From contig JAISMA010000038.1 of NCBI GenBank assembly GCA_031276985.1, positions 1 to 5,503 of the forward strand: a DNA stretch of 5,503 bases, given 5' to 3'. Source of the DNA: Helicobacteraceae bacterium. GTDB lineage: Bacteria > Campylobacterota > Campylobacteria > Campylobacterales > SZUA-545. Each line of letters starts with the position of its first letter. The first letter of the stretch is position 1. This document shows positions 5,389 to 5,503 of the stretch, in pieces. Under the pieces are notes generated by a model. The model saw nothing but the letters and a program-made list of their open reading frames with translations, was not told where the DNA came from and ran no database searches. The translations under genes were made by a program, and so were the position numbers.

Positions 5389-5503
5389 ATGAGCGATACG
5401 GCGGTTTTATTTGTCGGCATAGGCGCGGTTTTGATTTTTGCTTCCGCGATCGGTTTTATACTGAAAGCAAAAGCAAAAGAGCCAAACTCTATGGTAGAAA
5501 ACT
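5389..5503 (+). CDS. N-terminus of a membrane protein, possibly CDP-diglyceride synthase-like (partial)
   Basis: An ATG at 5389 opens a frame of 38 complete codons that runs off the window. The peptide has a short polar start (MSDT), one hydrophobic helix at about residues 5-25, then a basic stretch KAKAKE and PNSMVEN. A hydrophobic start, a basic turn and a VENL-type segment remind me of the beginning of phosphatidate cytidylyltransferase-like proteins (CDP-diglyceride synthases of the YnbB type), but 38 residues are too few to be sure. An in-frame stop at 5368-5370 limits the start to this ATG or nearby. The ribosome site is weak, with AAGCGAG (5380-5386) very close to the ATG or AGG (5374-5376) rather far. 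If the identity holds, the gene acts in phospholipid synthesis at the inner membrane, in line with the envelope theme. It is separated from the gene before by 155 bp with its own promoter candidate. Confidence 0.6.
   Translation, partial: MSDTAVLFVGIGAVLIFASAIGFILKAKAKEPNSMVEN

Noticed and set aside
1..5503. Cyanobacterial origin because of HIP1-like GCGATCGC
   Set aside because: The excess is of CGATCG in general, and the gene types and extended -10 promoters fit a Gram-negative proteobacterial lineage better; no marker gene settles it.
1..5503. tRNA, rRNA, insertion sequence or transposase
   Set aside because: No cloverleaf-like segment, rRNA motif, terminal inverted repeat pair or transposase motif was recognised.

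Overview
The window suggests a Gram-negative bacterium, most likely Campylobacterota (Epsilonproteobacteria) or a related proteobacterium. The reasons are a lipid A flippase-type ABC exporter, an exported protein with a cleavable signal peptide, an LTA-synthase-like membrane protein of the type seen in Gram-negatives, and promoter candidates that look like extended -10 boxes without a clear -35. Base composition is intermediate, with very frequent GCG/CGC and a striking excess of the palindrome CGATCG (about 23 copies counted by eye). The phylum is an inference; no rRNA or other marker gene is present.

Layout: (1) positions 1-118 are a perfect tandem array of an 8-bp unit (CTTCCACG, at least 14.75 copies, cut by the window edge), ending in an A-rich hairpin at 119-150. 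(2) 207-1985 (+) is a complete MsbA-type ABC exporter. (3) A GC hairpin at 2026-2049 separates it from the convergent gene at 2058-3284 (-), an exported protein with an Ig-like carrier domain, a YfaP/DUF2135-type domain and C-terminal TPRs. (4) A compact 92-bp divergent promoter region (3285-3376) serves that gene and the next. (5) 3377-5233 (+) is a five-helix membrane protein with an LTA synthase/phosphoglycerol-transferase-type extracytoplasmic domain. (6) 5234-5388 is intergenic with a dense CGATCG palindrome cluster and a promoter candidate. (7) A membrane protein gene starts at 5389 and runs off the window.

The recognisable genes concern the cell envelope: lipid export across the inner membrane, a periplasmic scaffold-like protein, and a membrane-anchored alkaline-phosphatase-superfamily protein facing the periplasm. 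They are not one operon, since the strands alternate, so a joint function is only suggested.

The most notable observation is that the LTA-synthase-like protein keeps the length, membrane topology and framework motifs of its family but has lost, by substitution and a one-residue deletion, almost all the residues expected to bind the metal and substrate. It is an intact frame that looks like a pseudoenzyme. The octanucleotide array is the second: every frame through it is open, and one is continuous with the ABC exporter frame.
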